Assembly (NCBI RefSeq): GCF_028583425.1 | Contig: NC_072791.1 | Location: 12,605,868-12,669,867, forward strand | Direction of reading: 5' to 3' | DNA: 64,000 nucleotides | Origin: Eublepharis macularius | Lineage: Eukaryota; Chordata; Lepidosauria; Squamata; Eublepharidae | In this document: piece by piece, positions 20,070 to 29,159 of the stretch | Layout of the letters: each line of letters starts with the position of its first letter | Position numbering within the stretch: position 1 is the stretch's first letter | Notes under the pieces: generated by a model | What the model saw: only the letters and a program-made list of their open reading frames with translations | What the model was told of the DNA's origin: nothing | The model's database searches: none | Translations under genes and position numbers: made by a program

Positions 20070-21952
20070 CCCCCCTGCCCCTGAATGCGCCAAGCAGTGA
20101 GGCTGAGTTTGGGTAGGTCGTGATACCACACTCCTTTGTCGGACAGAAGGTCCGGATTCAGAGGGAACCGACGGTATGACCCGTGGGACAGCTGCATGAC
20201 ATGCTGGAACCAAGCCTGTCTGGGCCAAAAAGGTGCTATCAAAATCATGTGAGGCCCATCCCTGTGAACCTTGCTGACCACTCGAGCTAACAGGGGGAAG
20301 GGGGGGAAGGCATAAAACCGGTGCCCTGTCCAGCGTATCTGGAATGCGTCCCCTATGGAGTGACGACCGAGCCCCCCTCTGGAACAAAACTGTAGAGCCT
20401 TCTTGTTGGCCTCTGAGGCAAAAAGGTCTACATCCGGAAACCCCCAGTCCAAAAAGATGGTATTCAGGTAGGAGTCTGCTATAGTCCACTCGTAATTTTC
20501 GGATCGCATTCGACTCAGTTTGTCCGCGATCACGTTCGTGGTGCCCGGAATATGGACTGCATGCAGGAATATGTCCCTCTCCACGGCCCAGGTCCAAATT
20601 CGACTGGCCTCGTCGCAGAGTACCCTGGAAGTAGTGCCCCCTTGCTTGTTCAGGTAGAACATAGTGGTGCAATTGTCCGTGAGTACCTGAACCGACCTCC
20701 GGTGCAGCGTGTCTGCGAAAGCAATAAGGGCATAACGTACCGCTTTCAGTTCTAGCAGGTTAATATGATCACTCTTATCCTGCTCTGACCAAATTCCATG
20801 TGCCCTAAGGGACCCACACTGGGCCCCCCAACCTATTGTGGAGGCGTCGGTTGAAATAGTAATATCAGTTTGAACCGAACCAAAACCTACCCCACGTAAA
20901 AGATTAGGTTCATTCAGCCACCACTGCAAGGAGCGAAGGACCCCCCTGGGTATCGAGTACCGTTTGTTCTGGGACCCATGTTCAAAATCATGAACAGAAA
21001 GGAACCACAACTGAAGGGGTCGCATGTGCAACCGGGCCATAGGGGTAACTGCCGTGGAAGAAGCCATAAGGCCGAGCAGTTTCTGTATAGTTGTGACTGA
21101 CTGAAACCTACATCTCAAGAAGAGGGTCACCAGTCTCCCAATTTTTAATGCACGGTCCCTGGGCAGAAAACCCCTATTTACCACACCATCCAGTTCCATA
21201 CCAATAAACAGAATCCTCCTGGATGGGGTAAGGTTAGACTTTTTTAGGTTGACCAGCAGCCCCAACCGGCAACAGGTACTGAGGGCAATTTCAAGTTGAG
21301 CCCGTAGTTCATCGGCAGAGGGAGCCGCTAACAACCAATCATCAAGGTAGGGATAGATGGTACACCCTTGCTCCCTCAAATACGCCACCACCACGGCCAT
21401 ACATTTCGTAAAGACCCGGGGGGCCGATGAGAGGCCGAACGGGAGCACCTGGTAGTGGTAGATCTTATCATTACACAGGAATCTAAGGAACTTTCTATGG
21501 TCAGGATGGATGGCGATGTGAAAGTACGCATCCCTGAGGTCCAGAACAGCAAACCACATGCCCTCCGGCATTAATTGGAGGACTGTATTTAAAGTAAGCA
21601 TTCTGAACCGCTTAACGAGAACGAATTTATTCAATTCTCTTAAATCCAAGATGGGCCGGACACCACCATCCTTCTTGTCTACCAGGAACATCCTAGAATA
21701 GAATCCCCAGGAGGAGTCCTGTGAAAGCACCTCCTGCACCGCTCCCTTATGCAGAAGCTCTATAACCTCCGTCTGTAATTTATCAGAAAAGGAGTGTACT
21801 GCATAATCAGGAAGAGACAACACGGGGTAAACATCAAATTGAATTTTATATCCAACAGATATAATATTGAGAACCCAACTATCCCGGGTAATTTCCGCCC
21901 AAGCAGAGGCAAAACGAGCCAATCTGCTGCCAAAAACAACGGACTGTTCCAA
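20054..21952 (-). CDS. DIRS reverse transcriptase-RNase H polyprotein
   Basis: 632 residues, intact. The RT domain (about 60-260) has LDLRELNKFVL (102-112), motif A WFAVLDLRDAYFHI with Asp138, VLPFGLSSAPRVF (169-181), and the catalytic box YLDDWLL at 202-208 in the form typical of DIRS elements. RNase H (about 362-485) has Asp369 (STDAS), Glu401 (LLELKA), Asp426 (LTDN) and Asp477 (IADKLSR). The C-terminal segment from ~505 (VDLFAS, then YAFPPFPLLARVV and LIAPFWPRQAWF) is the conserved block that in some DIRS elements is described as methyltransferase-like. I see no clear SAM motif. It starts 6 bp after the gag stop and overlaps the recombinase start, so re-initiation or a polycistronic mRNA is likely. 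Confidence 0.94.
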   Translation of the reverse strand: MEQSVVFGSRLARFASAWAEITRDSWVLNIISVGYKIQFDVYPVLSLPDYAVHSFSDKLQTEVIELLHKGAVQEVLSQDSSWGFYSRMFLVDKKDGGVRPILDLRELNKFVLVKRFRMLTLNTVLQLMPEGMWFAVLDLRDAYFHIAIHPDHRKFLRFLCNDKIYHYQVLPFGLSSAPRVFTKCMAVVVAYLREQGCTIYPYLDDWLLAAPSADELRAQLEIALSTCCRLGLLVNLKKSNLTPSRRILFIGMELDGVVNRGFLPRDRALKIGRLVTLFLRCRFQSVTTIQKLLGLMASSTAVTPMARLHMRPLQLWFLSVHDFEHGSQNKRYSIPRGVLRSLQWWLNEPNLLRGVGFGSVQTDITISTDASTIGWGAQCGSLRAHGIWSEQDKSDHINLLELKAVRYALIAFADTLHRRSVQVLTDNCTTMFYLNKQGGTTSRVLCDEASRIWTWAVERDIFLHAVHIPGTTNVIADKLSRMRSENYEWTIADSYLNTIFLDWGFPDVDLFASEANKKALQFCSRGGLGRHSIGDAFQIRWTGHRFYAFPPFPLLARVVSKVHRDGPHMILIAPFWPRQAWFQHVMQLSHGSYRRFPLNPDLLSDKGVWYHDLPKLSLTAWRIQGQGGCLTG

Positions 21953-21958
21953 TCCTAG

Positions 21959-24151
21959 TCAGAACTGCTTGGGTTGAGTTGCTGACTCCTTGGCATCAGG
22001 GCCCTGATGTGTGCGCCGTGGGCAGTAAGCCGGCCTTCTGCGCTGATAGGCATTCACAGGTGGTTGGGGAGGCCTGTAGGACCCATAACGCGGATACGGT
22101 TGATATCTGTTGTGCCGACCACGGTAGCCTTGGAACGAGCGGTACTGGGAACGGTTATCGGTGAACTGCCTGGGGGGGAGGATCCCGTAGGAACGGGCCG
22201 TCAGTCGATCTTTACGCTTCTGCGAAAGGTACTCATCCGTTCTGGCGGAAAAAAGGGATTGGCCCTCAAAAGGCAGGTTCTCCACTTTGTTACGCGTCTC
22301 CACCGGGAGAGCCGTGGTGCGGAGCCAGGAGTGCCTTCTTAGCACAACGGAGGATGCCAACGCTCTTGCGGAAGTGTCCACCGTGTCACGTCCTGCATTG
22401 ATTTGTTGCCGGGACAATCGAAGTGCTTCATCAAGCACAACCTTGGCCAATACCTTCTGATCAGCAGGAAGTTTTTCCATGAAGACTGCCATACGGTTCC
22501 ACAAGAAGATTTGATAAGCCCCCATAATAGCCGAATAATTGGAAATTTTCAGTGTGAGGGCCGCAGAGGAGTACAACTTCTTGCCCAGCGAGTCTAGCTT
22601 CCTACTTTCTTTGTCAGTGGGCACAACGTGGGAACCCTGGCGAGGACGGAGCTGCATTTCTTCCGTAACAAGGGAAGAGGGAGGTGGATGAGCAAACAGG
22701 TACGTACAGACGTCATCTCTGGTTTTATATAATGCTTCTAGCTTCCGAGACGTCGGGTAAACTGTCGCTGGGTTCTCACAGATGGTGTTAATTATATCCA
22801 CCAAACCCTCCGTAAATGGGAACGAGATGGTCTGCGGATTCCCAGATTGAACATATTGAAGGATCTTATCCTTCGGCTTCGGGTCTACTGCCGAAATGTC
22901 GATGTCCAAGGAGCGGGCCATACGGATCATTTGTTCCGTATAGAGCCTATAATCATCTGTTGGTGAAATACGACCAGTCCCGATAATGATGTCCTCTGGC
23001 AATGGGTCAGACGGAGGACTAGGACTCGGGTCTTGATAAGGATCGCCCTGCTGATAATGGGACCCCCGTCCGGGGGACCCATAACGGGAGAATTCACTCC
23101 GTATGTCACCCCAATATTCTCTGCCAAGGGATGGGGAATACGACCGGTGCCACCTCACATAGAGGGAACCTTCCCCTTCAAAGCCTCTCCAAGGAGAACG
23201 ATAAGGTGGATTCTCTCCACCGATGGGCCCACCGTGCACCCAGGCACGTGAAGCAAGAGGAGGAGCGTCAGGCAGGTCACCATCCTCATCTGCAGAACGG
23301 GGAGATAGAGGAGACAGGTGTGGAGATGGAGTCGGTGGCCTCTCCCATAACACCTCGTCAGTTTGGGCAGAAGTCGATTGTATGTGCTTCGACTTCTTCT
23401 TGGTCTTTCTGGCAGTCGAAGCCGGTAAGGCACGTTCGCAGTCACGACTCCGAGGCATCGGATCCGAAGATGTTAACGGATCGGAAGCATTTGGATCTGG
23501 CCGAGCAGGAAGATTCGAAGCGAGGCTAGGGCGAGTCGGGTCGGTTTTCTTCGGAACCGACGACGACAACTGCGGTGCCGGATCCGATGGCTCAGGAACC
23601 GACCCAGCAGGGATGTTCGGAACCGAGGATGTCCTCTTCTGCACCTTCGGAGCCGACGGAGGAGGTGGTTCCGATCTCGAGGGGGACCTGGACCGATGAC
23701 GGCGCTTCCGAGTCGGATCCGACTTCAACAGCCTCCCGCGATCAGAGGCGGATCCGACGGTGGTGTTCGGATCCGAGGTCGGAGCCGGCGGTTGACGGGG
23801 CCGATCAGGAGAGCGGGATCGGGGGGTGGAGATGGAGCTACGGGCAGGTTGTAGGGGCACAGATGTCTCGATCGTCCCGCTAACTGGCGATGGCCCTTTC
23901 TGAGGGGTACTCGGGGCCCCGGACGCGTTCATAGCCCTCTTCCAAAGCAGGGCGTTCAACCTATTAGCCCTCTCAGCCCTGGCCTTAGGCGTAAAGCGCC
24001 GGCAATGCTCACACTTCTCCACGATATGACCTTCTCCCAGACACTCCAGGCAAACAGAGTGACCATCCGTCCTCGTCATCTTCGTAGCACAAGTCGAACA
24101 GCGTTTGAACAAGGCCGTGTCAGCCATCTCTTCAAACAACGATTTCCTCAC
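21959..24151 (-). CDS. DIRS gag-like protein with N-terminal zinc-binding cluster
   Basis: 730 residues. A Cys/His cluster at residues ~19-50 (CSTCATKM, HSVCLECLGEGH, CEHCRRF) could bind zinc. It is followed by a long Pro/Ser/Arg-rich, probably disordered region (~75-390) with dense CpG, then an alpha-helical domain (~400-640; for example DPKPKDKILQYVQSG and LWNRMAVFMEKLPADQ). The Arg/Tyr/Pro-rich C-terminus (SYRPPQPPVNAYQRRR) is suited to nucleic-acid binding. Met9 (MADTALFKRC) is an alternative start at 24,127 that keeps the zinc cluster. Structural role in the retrotransposition particle is inferred from position. No stops. Confidence 0.85.
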   Translation of the reverse strand: MRKSLFEEMADTALFKRCSTCATKMTRTDGHSVCLECLGEGHIVEKCEHCRRFTPKARAERANRLNALLWKRAMNASGAPSTPQKGPSPVSGTIETSVPLQPARSSISTPRSRSPDRPRQPPAPTSDPNTTVGSASDRGRLLKSDPTRKRRHRSRSPSRSEPPPPSAPKVQKRTSSVPNIPAGSVPEPSDPAPQLSSSVPKKTDPTRPSLASNLPARPDPNASDPLTSSDPMPRSRDCERALPASTARKTKKKSKHIQSTSAQTDEVLWERPPTPSPHLSPLSPRSADEDGDLPDAPPLASRAWVHGGPIGGENPPYRSPWRGFEGEGSLYVRWHRSYSPSLGREYWGDIRSEFSRYGSPGRGSHYQQGDPYQDPSPSPPSDPLPEDIIIGTGRISPTDDYRLYTEQMIRMARSLDIDISAVDPKPKDKILQYVQSGNPQTISFPFTEGLVDIINTICENPATVYPTSRKLEALYKTRDDVCTYLFAHPPPSSLVTEEMQLRPRQGSHVVPTDKESRKLDSLGKKLYSSAALTLKISNYSAIMGAYQIFLWNRMAVFMEKLPADQKVLAKVVLDEALRLSRQQINAGRDTVDTSARALASSVVLRRHSWLRTTALPVETRNKVENLPFEGQSLFSARTDEYLSQKRKDRLTARSYGILPPRQFTDNRSQYRSFQGYRGRHNRYQPYPRYGSYRPPQPPVNAYQRRRPAYCPRRTHQGPDAKESATQPKQF

Positions 24152-24194
24152 AGAAAAGTAACTTCTTCACAGCGGACAGCTAGCAGCTAACCGG

Positions 24195-24360
24195 TCGGCG
24201 GCAAAGAAGAAACTGAGGGGAAAGGGGGCGACGTCGCCCAATGTCGCTCGGGCGGGAAACTGCCGCGCAGGCGCATTGGATCGGACGTGCGCCCCCTAGT
24301 GGACGTTGACTAGTAAAGAAAAATCCGGTCGGCAGGCCTGCGCAGGCGCAGTCCCATGTG
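24195..24360 (-). repeat. Right inverted terminal repeat of the DIRS element
   Basis: Complement of 18,712-18,877, running from TCGGCGGCAAAGAAGAAACT to GCGCAGTCCCATGTG. The gag ORF begins just inside it, so this repeat and its extension hold the promoter side of the element. Confidence 0.9.
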
Positions 24361-24477
24361 GGGCTGCACAGAAGACGGACAGTGAAACATTATTTATTTT
24401 ATTTTATTTTTATTTGATCATATTTATATTCCGCCCTCCCCGCAAGCAGGCAAGCATTGCCAATTACGGGTGCTGAA

Positions 24478-25266
24478 CAATGTTCCCTCTAAGTTTTGCA
24501 TTGTTGTAAGCTAAAAATCTACTTTGTGAGCCGAAACAACAACTTTCATTAAAGTTTTGAGTGCACCTCCTTTTAAAAAAAAATGACAATCGAATTATTT
24601 TGATTACAATCAGAACAATTTAACAATAAAAGCCATTGGGTGAAAGAGCCACAAAAATCAGAGTATACTTCTGTATGAAAATGGATATGTCCATGCTGAT
24701 TACAAAGGGGTAGTTGTATTAGTCTGTTGCTACAAAATAAAGCAGACACGCAATGGCACCTTAAAGACTAGCACATTTATTTCAAGATGAGCTTTTGTGA
24801 GTCAGTGCTTACTTCTTCAGCCTCCTGTGAGTCAATGCTTACTTCTTCCTCCTCCTTCTGCGCCAAGGCCAAGTTAAATGACGCCTTCACCATGGTGGCG
24901 GCTGAGGCGCTACCTCCTCTCCTCCGCTCTCTGGGGCTGAGGGGATCCTAGCAATTTCAGGCTGCATGGGTCAGGCCAGACCCGATCACTCAGCTCTGTT
25001 CTGTTCCCCAGCTAAAGAGCCAGCAGTGGCTGGAGGCGCTCTCTGGCACCACCCTGGGGGCCAAACCAGCCACAGCCAGGAAGGGAGAAGTGGGATAAGG
25101 CTCCATCCCTGCTCCATCCCTATAGGGCCCACCTGCAGATGCTGGCTGAGTGGGAGGGCAGGGCCACCTGAGGGTTAGTATCTGTGAGCTACATCTGAGA
25201 AGCTGTGAGCAGAGGAGTCAGAATCTGTGAGCGATTGCTCACGTGCTCACATTAGCGGGAACACTG
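24478..25266. mobile_element. Non-autonomous hAT transposon with 8-bp target duplication
   Basis: Termini are CAATGTTCCCTCTAAG (left) and TTAGCGGGAACACTG (right), imperfect inverted repeats of the CAGTGTTCCC type. The flanks are identical: GTGCTGAA at 24,470-24,477 and 25,267-25,274. 789 bp, no transposase. A Penelope tail lies inside at 24,707-24,825, so that insertion is younger or was carried along. Confidence 0.85.
24707..24825 (-). mobile_element. Penelope-like element end nested in the hAT element
   Basis: GGTAGTTGTATTAGTCTGTT, CAATGGCACCTTAAAGACTA and GAGCTTTTGTGAGTCAGTGC are the reverse form of Penelope terminal phrases. It is followed by a short duplication of GTGAGTCAGTGCTTACTTCT at 24,796 and 24,827. 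Confidence 0.6.
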
Positions 25267-25600
25267 GTGCTGAATATTAGCTGTCAAATAATTAAGGGAT
25301 AATACTGAATCAAATGTCATTCTCAAACACCAAATACTCACACATCGACTGTCAAATAATAAATCAAACACTATTGCCTACCAGTTGTCAGATATCAAAT
25401 GCGAGGAGGTATCACTAATCAAATATTGTCAGAGTTCAGACTACATCTGTCAAGTTCATTCGGTGCCATGTCATCTCAACTACCAAATGCTGTCAAATAT
25501 TAAATGTCAAATGCACTGAAACATTAAATATTAAAAACCAAATATCATTGTGGGAATCGTATAAAGTATTGATTATCTGGTGGATATTTGATATTAAAGG
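25267..25600. repeat. CAAAT-rich low-complexity stretch
   Basis: Words such as TGTCAAATA, ATCAAATG, CCAAATAC and TCAAATATT recur every 10-25 bp without a fixed period. It may be a strongly decayed minisatellite. Confidence 0.5.
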
Positions 25601-25799
25601 GCAAGATCCAAGATTATTTGTATGAACAGAAAGCAGGATACGGAGGCCTTTGATTACACAGACAGACCCCAGACCCAATATACATATTCAGGTCACAAAC
25701 TGCATCTTGTCCCCAGGTTGGAGGAAACTCAGACCTCAGCCTGGGTTGCTGCCACCAGCTCCCTTACTAAGCCTTGGCAGGCTTCCAGCCCAAAAACAC

Positions 25800-26119
25800 A
25801 GAGCTAAACTACAAGAGACGAATTACATGAGGACATGCATGTGGAGTCGCAATGTTAGCTGGGAAACTGAGTTTTAAAAGATAGATCAGGAGGCTTTGTC
25901 AATTTCCCCTGTCTACAGAGCCTGAAGGCTCTGTCAGTTTCACCTCCCCTTCTAGGAGGCGAAGAGAAAATAAACCCTCTGAAGAGTGATCTTTGCGGCT
26001 CTGTAGAGGGGAAATTGACAGAGCCTTCCGATATCTTTTAAAACTCAGCTTCCTGGCTAACATTGCAACTCTCTTCATGTGAGCGTCCTAATGTAATTCG
26101 TCTCTTGTAGTTTAGCTCT
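25800..26119. repeat. Foldback (MITE-like) element, family A
   Basis: Perfect-looking terminal inverted repeats: AGAGCTAAACTACAAGAGAC at the left and GTCTCTTGTAGTTTAGCTCT at the right, continuing inward into GAATTACATGAGGAC-type sequence. Subterminal blocks also pair (GTCAATTTCCCCTGTCTACA with GTAGAGGGGAAATTGACA). No coding capacity. Confidence 0.8.
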
Positions 26120-26225
26120 AAGCCTCACGCTTTACTGGGCTATATTGGAATTAGCAAAGCCGACTCCCATCCACATCCTAGTTCAACACTTTAACCAATA
26201 CACCACACTGGCTCAGTGCAGTAAA
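26120..26225 (-). mobile_element. MIR-like SINE head fragment
   Basis: CTAGTTCAACACTTTAACCA and ATACACCACACTGGCTCAG are the reverse form of the tRNA-like head of the MIR-like SINE. The body is missing. Confidence 0.45.
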
Positions 26226-26235
26226 GCCACTCTCC

Positions 26236-26490
26236 AGGTGAGATGTGGTGGTGGAGAGTGCTGTCAAGTCGTAGCTGACTTATGGCAACCCCCTACTGGG
26301 GTTTTTAAGGAAAGAGTCTAATAGAGGTCACTTGGCATTGTCTGCCTCTGCAAACTTGGTCTTCTATGGAAGTCTCCATCCAATTAGTAACCAAGGCCAA
26401 CCCTGCTTAGCTTCCAAGGTCTAACGAGACTGGGCCTGCCTCAGCTATCCAGGTCAGGATTCAGGCCAGGTACACTACTGTAAACTGGAG
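26236..26490 (-). mobile_element. 5S-rRNA-derived SINE with Bov-B-like tail
   Basis: On the minus strand the head resembles 5S rRNA. The plus strand shows CCATCCAATTAGTAACCAAG, CCAACCCTGCTTAGCTTCCA and ACGAGACTGGGCCTGCC, complements of the 5S internal control region. The tail (plus-strand GTGCTGTCAAGTCGTAGCTG, TTATGGCAACCCC) resembles the 3' end of Bov-B LINEs. It resembles the squamate 5S-Sauria family. Second copy at 58,808-59,015. Confidence 0.75.
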
Positions 26491-26494
26491 ACTT

Positions 26495-27770
26495 TTGTAG
26501 GCATCACTAATTGTGAAATCACATTGCTGGAAATTCCTGGCATAACCAACAAGGAGGAATCCCACCATAACCTACTAACTACTGAAGTTCAAGGCAAAAA
26601 ATTGAATGTGTGAGATAGAATGTTCTTATGTACAATCAAAGATTCTAGGGAAAGTATCATCAATGCACATCACAACCGACATTGACAGTAGTTTACAAAG
26701 TAATATTTATGCTTGCACTTTGTTACTTTATAGGATGTATTGGTGATCCATATAACTGATAATTGAGCGTTTGGAATAGATTTAAAACTTCTAATATTAT
26801 TTTGATATTCCAGTGATAAGGAGTCTTGTTTTCTCAAAAGTAGGGCAAAGACTTCTCCATGAAAATGGTTTAGAAAGAGGCTTTCTGCTACCAGATGTAA
26901 AAAGACTCCGTCTGCATCTGACTGTTGCTTCTGAAGCATCTTTGCAACCCCTGTGGAACCTGATCTTTAGAATCTTGCCCTCACTCTCTTGATCTGGAGC
27001 CACGGACAGTCCCTCTGTGCAGGGCAGCTAGTTTTATATTGCTTTTTTTCTTGGCCCCGTTACAAATCAAGGAATGCGTCTACGGTAGCCAGGCATCATT
27101 CACTCCGTTTTAAAAGAGTTCCAACAACAGCATTGTCAGACCGTTGCATTCCAGTGTTTTCATTGTTGTATTTTTTCAGATCTGATTTGTAATCATTTTT
27201 TTAAAAAATAAATGAGCAGTGATTTGCTTACAAAGTGAAAAGCAATATCTAACCACCACACCCAAGAAAGATCCCGAGAACTGATACTTTATTATACTTT
27301 ATTATGAATGCTGTGACCAGCGCCAGAATGAATAAGAAGTAATTAATTAAGCTGTAAAATAAAAGAACAAAAATCTATAAGGAGAAGCAGAACCTTTGCT
27401 GAGTGTGACTTAGTTTTCCAGTAAACATATAATGGGATCTTGCCCTTTGGGGGCAGGCATTGCTGATTTTTTTGAGGTGCAATGAAGCACTTATAAGATT
27501 GCACCATGTGGAACCCCAGTTTTGATTTTACTTGTAGCTGATTACAGAAAAGTAATCCTTCAGTGATCCTTGCATGGCTAGGACCTTGGTTGGTCCTGCT
27601 TCAAAAGAACAGCATTTTTGTTGTATCTTTCTTGCAGAATTTTGGTTTAGCATGTTTTTCTTGATCATTCTGGCTGGATTGGAATCAAGAATGCTTTTGG
27701 TTTTATTCCTGGGATCTTTAGTACTGGCTCCCCCCACCCCCACCCCCAAGAGAGATCATTTTCTGAAGCA
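26495..27770. other. Unassigned intergenic sequence
   Basis: No exon or named repeat recognised. Open frames near 26,700-27,200 are short and featureless. A C-rich run lies at 27,730-27,748. Confidence 0.35.
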
Positions 27771-27774
27771 CTAC

Positions 27775-28028
27775 TTTGCAATTATATTAATAATAATATT
27801 TGATTCATATACTGCCCCTCAGGACAACTTAACGCCCACTCAAAGTGGTTTATAAAGTATGTTATTATTATCCCCACAACAATCACCCTGTGAGGTGGGT
27901 GGGGCTGAGAGAGCTCTAAGAGGACTGTGACTGACCCAAGGTCACCCAGCTGGCTTTAAGTGGAGGAGTGGGGAATCAAACCCGGTTCTCCAGATTAGAG
28001 TCCCTTCGTTCTTAACCACTACACAAAA
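27775..28028 (-). mobile_element. MIR-like (core-type) tRNA SINE
   Basis: Very close to the copy at 7,676: shares ATCACCCTGTGAGGTGGGTG, GGGGCTGAGAGAGCTC, GGAATCAAACCCGGTTCTCC and TTCTTAACCACTACAC on the plus strand (all complements). It has an AATAAT-type tail. Confidence 0.75.
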
Positions 28029-28094
28029 CTGTATAATTCCTTTGTGAAATGTAGCTTATTTAAAAACTTCCAGATTTTAAAGGAATGATAGAAT

Positions 28095-28236
28095 GGCTGA
28101 GGTTCAGTCCGTGGCATCTCTGGTAAAAGAATATCAGGTATTAGAATGGCTCTTTCTCTCTGCTGCCAATCAGAGTGGACATGAGTGAGACAGATGGCTC
28201 AAGGGTTCCATGCAGCATAAAGCAGCTTCAAAGCTT
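28095..28236 (+). mobile_element. Degraded tRNA-derived SINE
   Basis: GAATGGCTGAGGTTCAGTCC, GGCATCTCTGGTAAAAGAAT, CTGCCAATCAGAGTGGACAT and CATGCAGCATAAAGCAGCTT correspond to the 8,930 family with internal deletions. Confidence 0.5.
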
Positions 28237-28536
28237 TGCAAGAATCGGTTGTTGTTAGCAATATTGTTTTCACTTGTTCTTTCAAAGTGTACATAGAAAT
28301 GTTGTCTTTACCCTTTCACACTGTGAAAATAAAGGCCAGATCACAGGACTTTTGAGCATATGACTGGTACTTGAAAATAGTCTGCATGCTTACTCACCAC
28401 TACTATGGCGAGCTGCGTGTGTGTTTAAATGCCATCACAGACAAATTCAAGTTTTGTATAGCTCTCAGCAAGTTTGGTAGGCACTCTATGTCGTAATAAT
28501 TGTAGAAGGGTTTTGCAATAGAAAGATGCTTAATGT

Positions 28537-28869
28537 AGGTGTCTTCAACCTTTTGGAACCTGCAGGCGCCTTTGGACTTCTGATATAGCATGGTGGGCAC
28601 AGCCACAAACGGCTGTCATAGGAGGCAGACGCAGCCACAAAATATCTGCCGCAGTCTGATCTTCGGTCACACAGTGAAGATCCTTGTGCTGTGGTGGTAG
28701 TTGCAGCTCAAGTAACTTTTTTAAAAAAATTGGCACAGCCAATCAAATCTGAAATAGCCAATCAGAACCCTTGCTGGGCAGAAGCACCACCTAATTTCTA
28801 AAAACACTTGTTGGGCACCTGGAAAGGTGTCAGTGGGCGCCATAATGTCCATGGGCACAATGTTGGGGA
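28537..28869. mobile_element. Non-autonomous hAT-like element
   Basis: The left end AGGTGTCTTCAACCTTTTGG and the complement of the right end (AAGTCCCCAACATTGTGCCC) are imperfect inverted repeats of the 'GTCCCCAACCTTT' hAT type. Flanks TTAATGTA and TTAATGGA suggest an 8-bp target duplication with one change. A related fragment is at 54,145-54,415. Confidence 0.55.
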
Positions 28870-28959
28870 CTTAATGGAACACTAAACATGGGTTTTAAAG
28901 AACTTCAGTGGCCTCTTTAATTTCTTTTCTGTGCTACAATGCCTGTACTGTGATTAAAG

Positions 28960-29152
28960 GGGTGTATACAATCTTAACCCTCCCTGTGAAGGCTGTCCAC
29001 CATCCTGTTTAAATGTGTATTGTGTGTACACTGTTGTTTTAATGTAGATGAATTTTTAATTGTATTTTAATATGTTGTTATCCGCCCTGAGCCTGCTCGT
29101 GGGGAGGGCGGAATAGAAATTTTAAATAAATAAATAAATAAATAAAATCCAT
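28960..29152 (+). mobile_element. LINE 3' end (CR1/L2 type tail)
   Basis: TTGTTATCCGCCCTGAGCCT and GTGGGGAGGGCGGAATAGAA are followed by a (AAATA)n tail at 29,128-29,155. The same 3' end occurs at 53,383-53,550. Confidence 0.65.
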
Positions 29153-29159
29153 TCAACAG

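Larger units (their letters stand above)
18657..24387 (-). mobile_element. Complete DIRS-type (tyrosine-recombinase) retrotransposon
   Basis: A 5.73-kb element carries three uninterrupted ORFs in the order gag-like, RT/RNase H, tyrosine recombinase (minus strand). Inverted terminal repeats lie at 18,712-18,877 and 24,195-24,360. Terminal extensions outside them are 18,657-18,711 and 24,361-24,387. An internal complementary region at 18,925-19,015 matches both extensions joined. There is no target duplication, as expected for DIRS elements, which integrate a circle by recombination. The element has no aspartic protease or DDE integrase. Flanking A triplets (AAAACAGAG at left, GTGAAAC at right) fit the trinucleotide overlap used at the circle junction. 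Intact frames suggest recent activity. Confidence 0.93.

Noticed and set aside
19636..20100. 154-codon plus-strand ORF inside the DIRS element
   Set aside because: Antisense shadow of the recombinase ORF; no independent features.
20070..20672. Upstream half of the 538-codon frame that contains the DIRS recombinase
   Set aside because: It overlaps the RT ORF in another frame, has no recombinase features, and a well-placed ATG at 20,069 begins the conserved protein.
22007..23883. Several plus-strand ORFs of 100-158 codons opposite the gag-like ORF
   Set aside because: They arise from the CpG- and Ser/Pro/Arg-rich composition of gag on the other strand.
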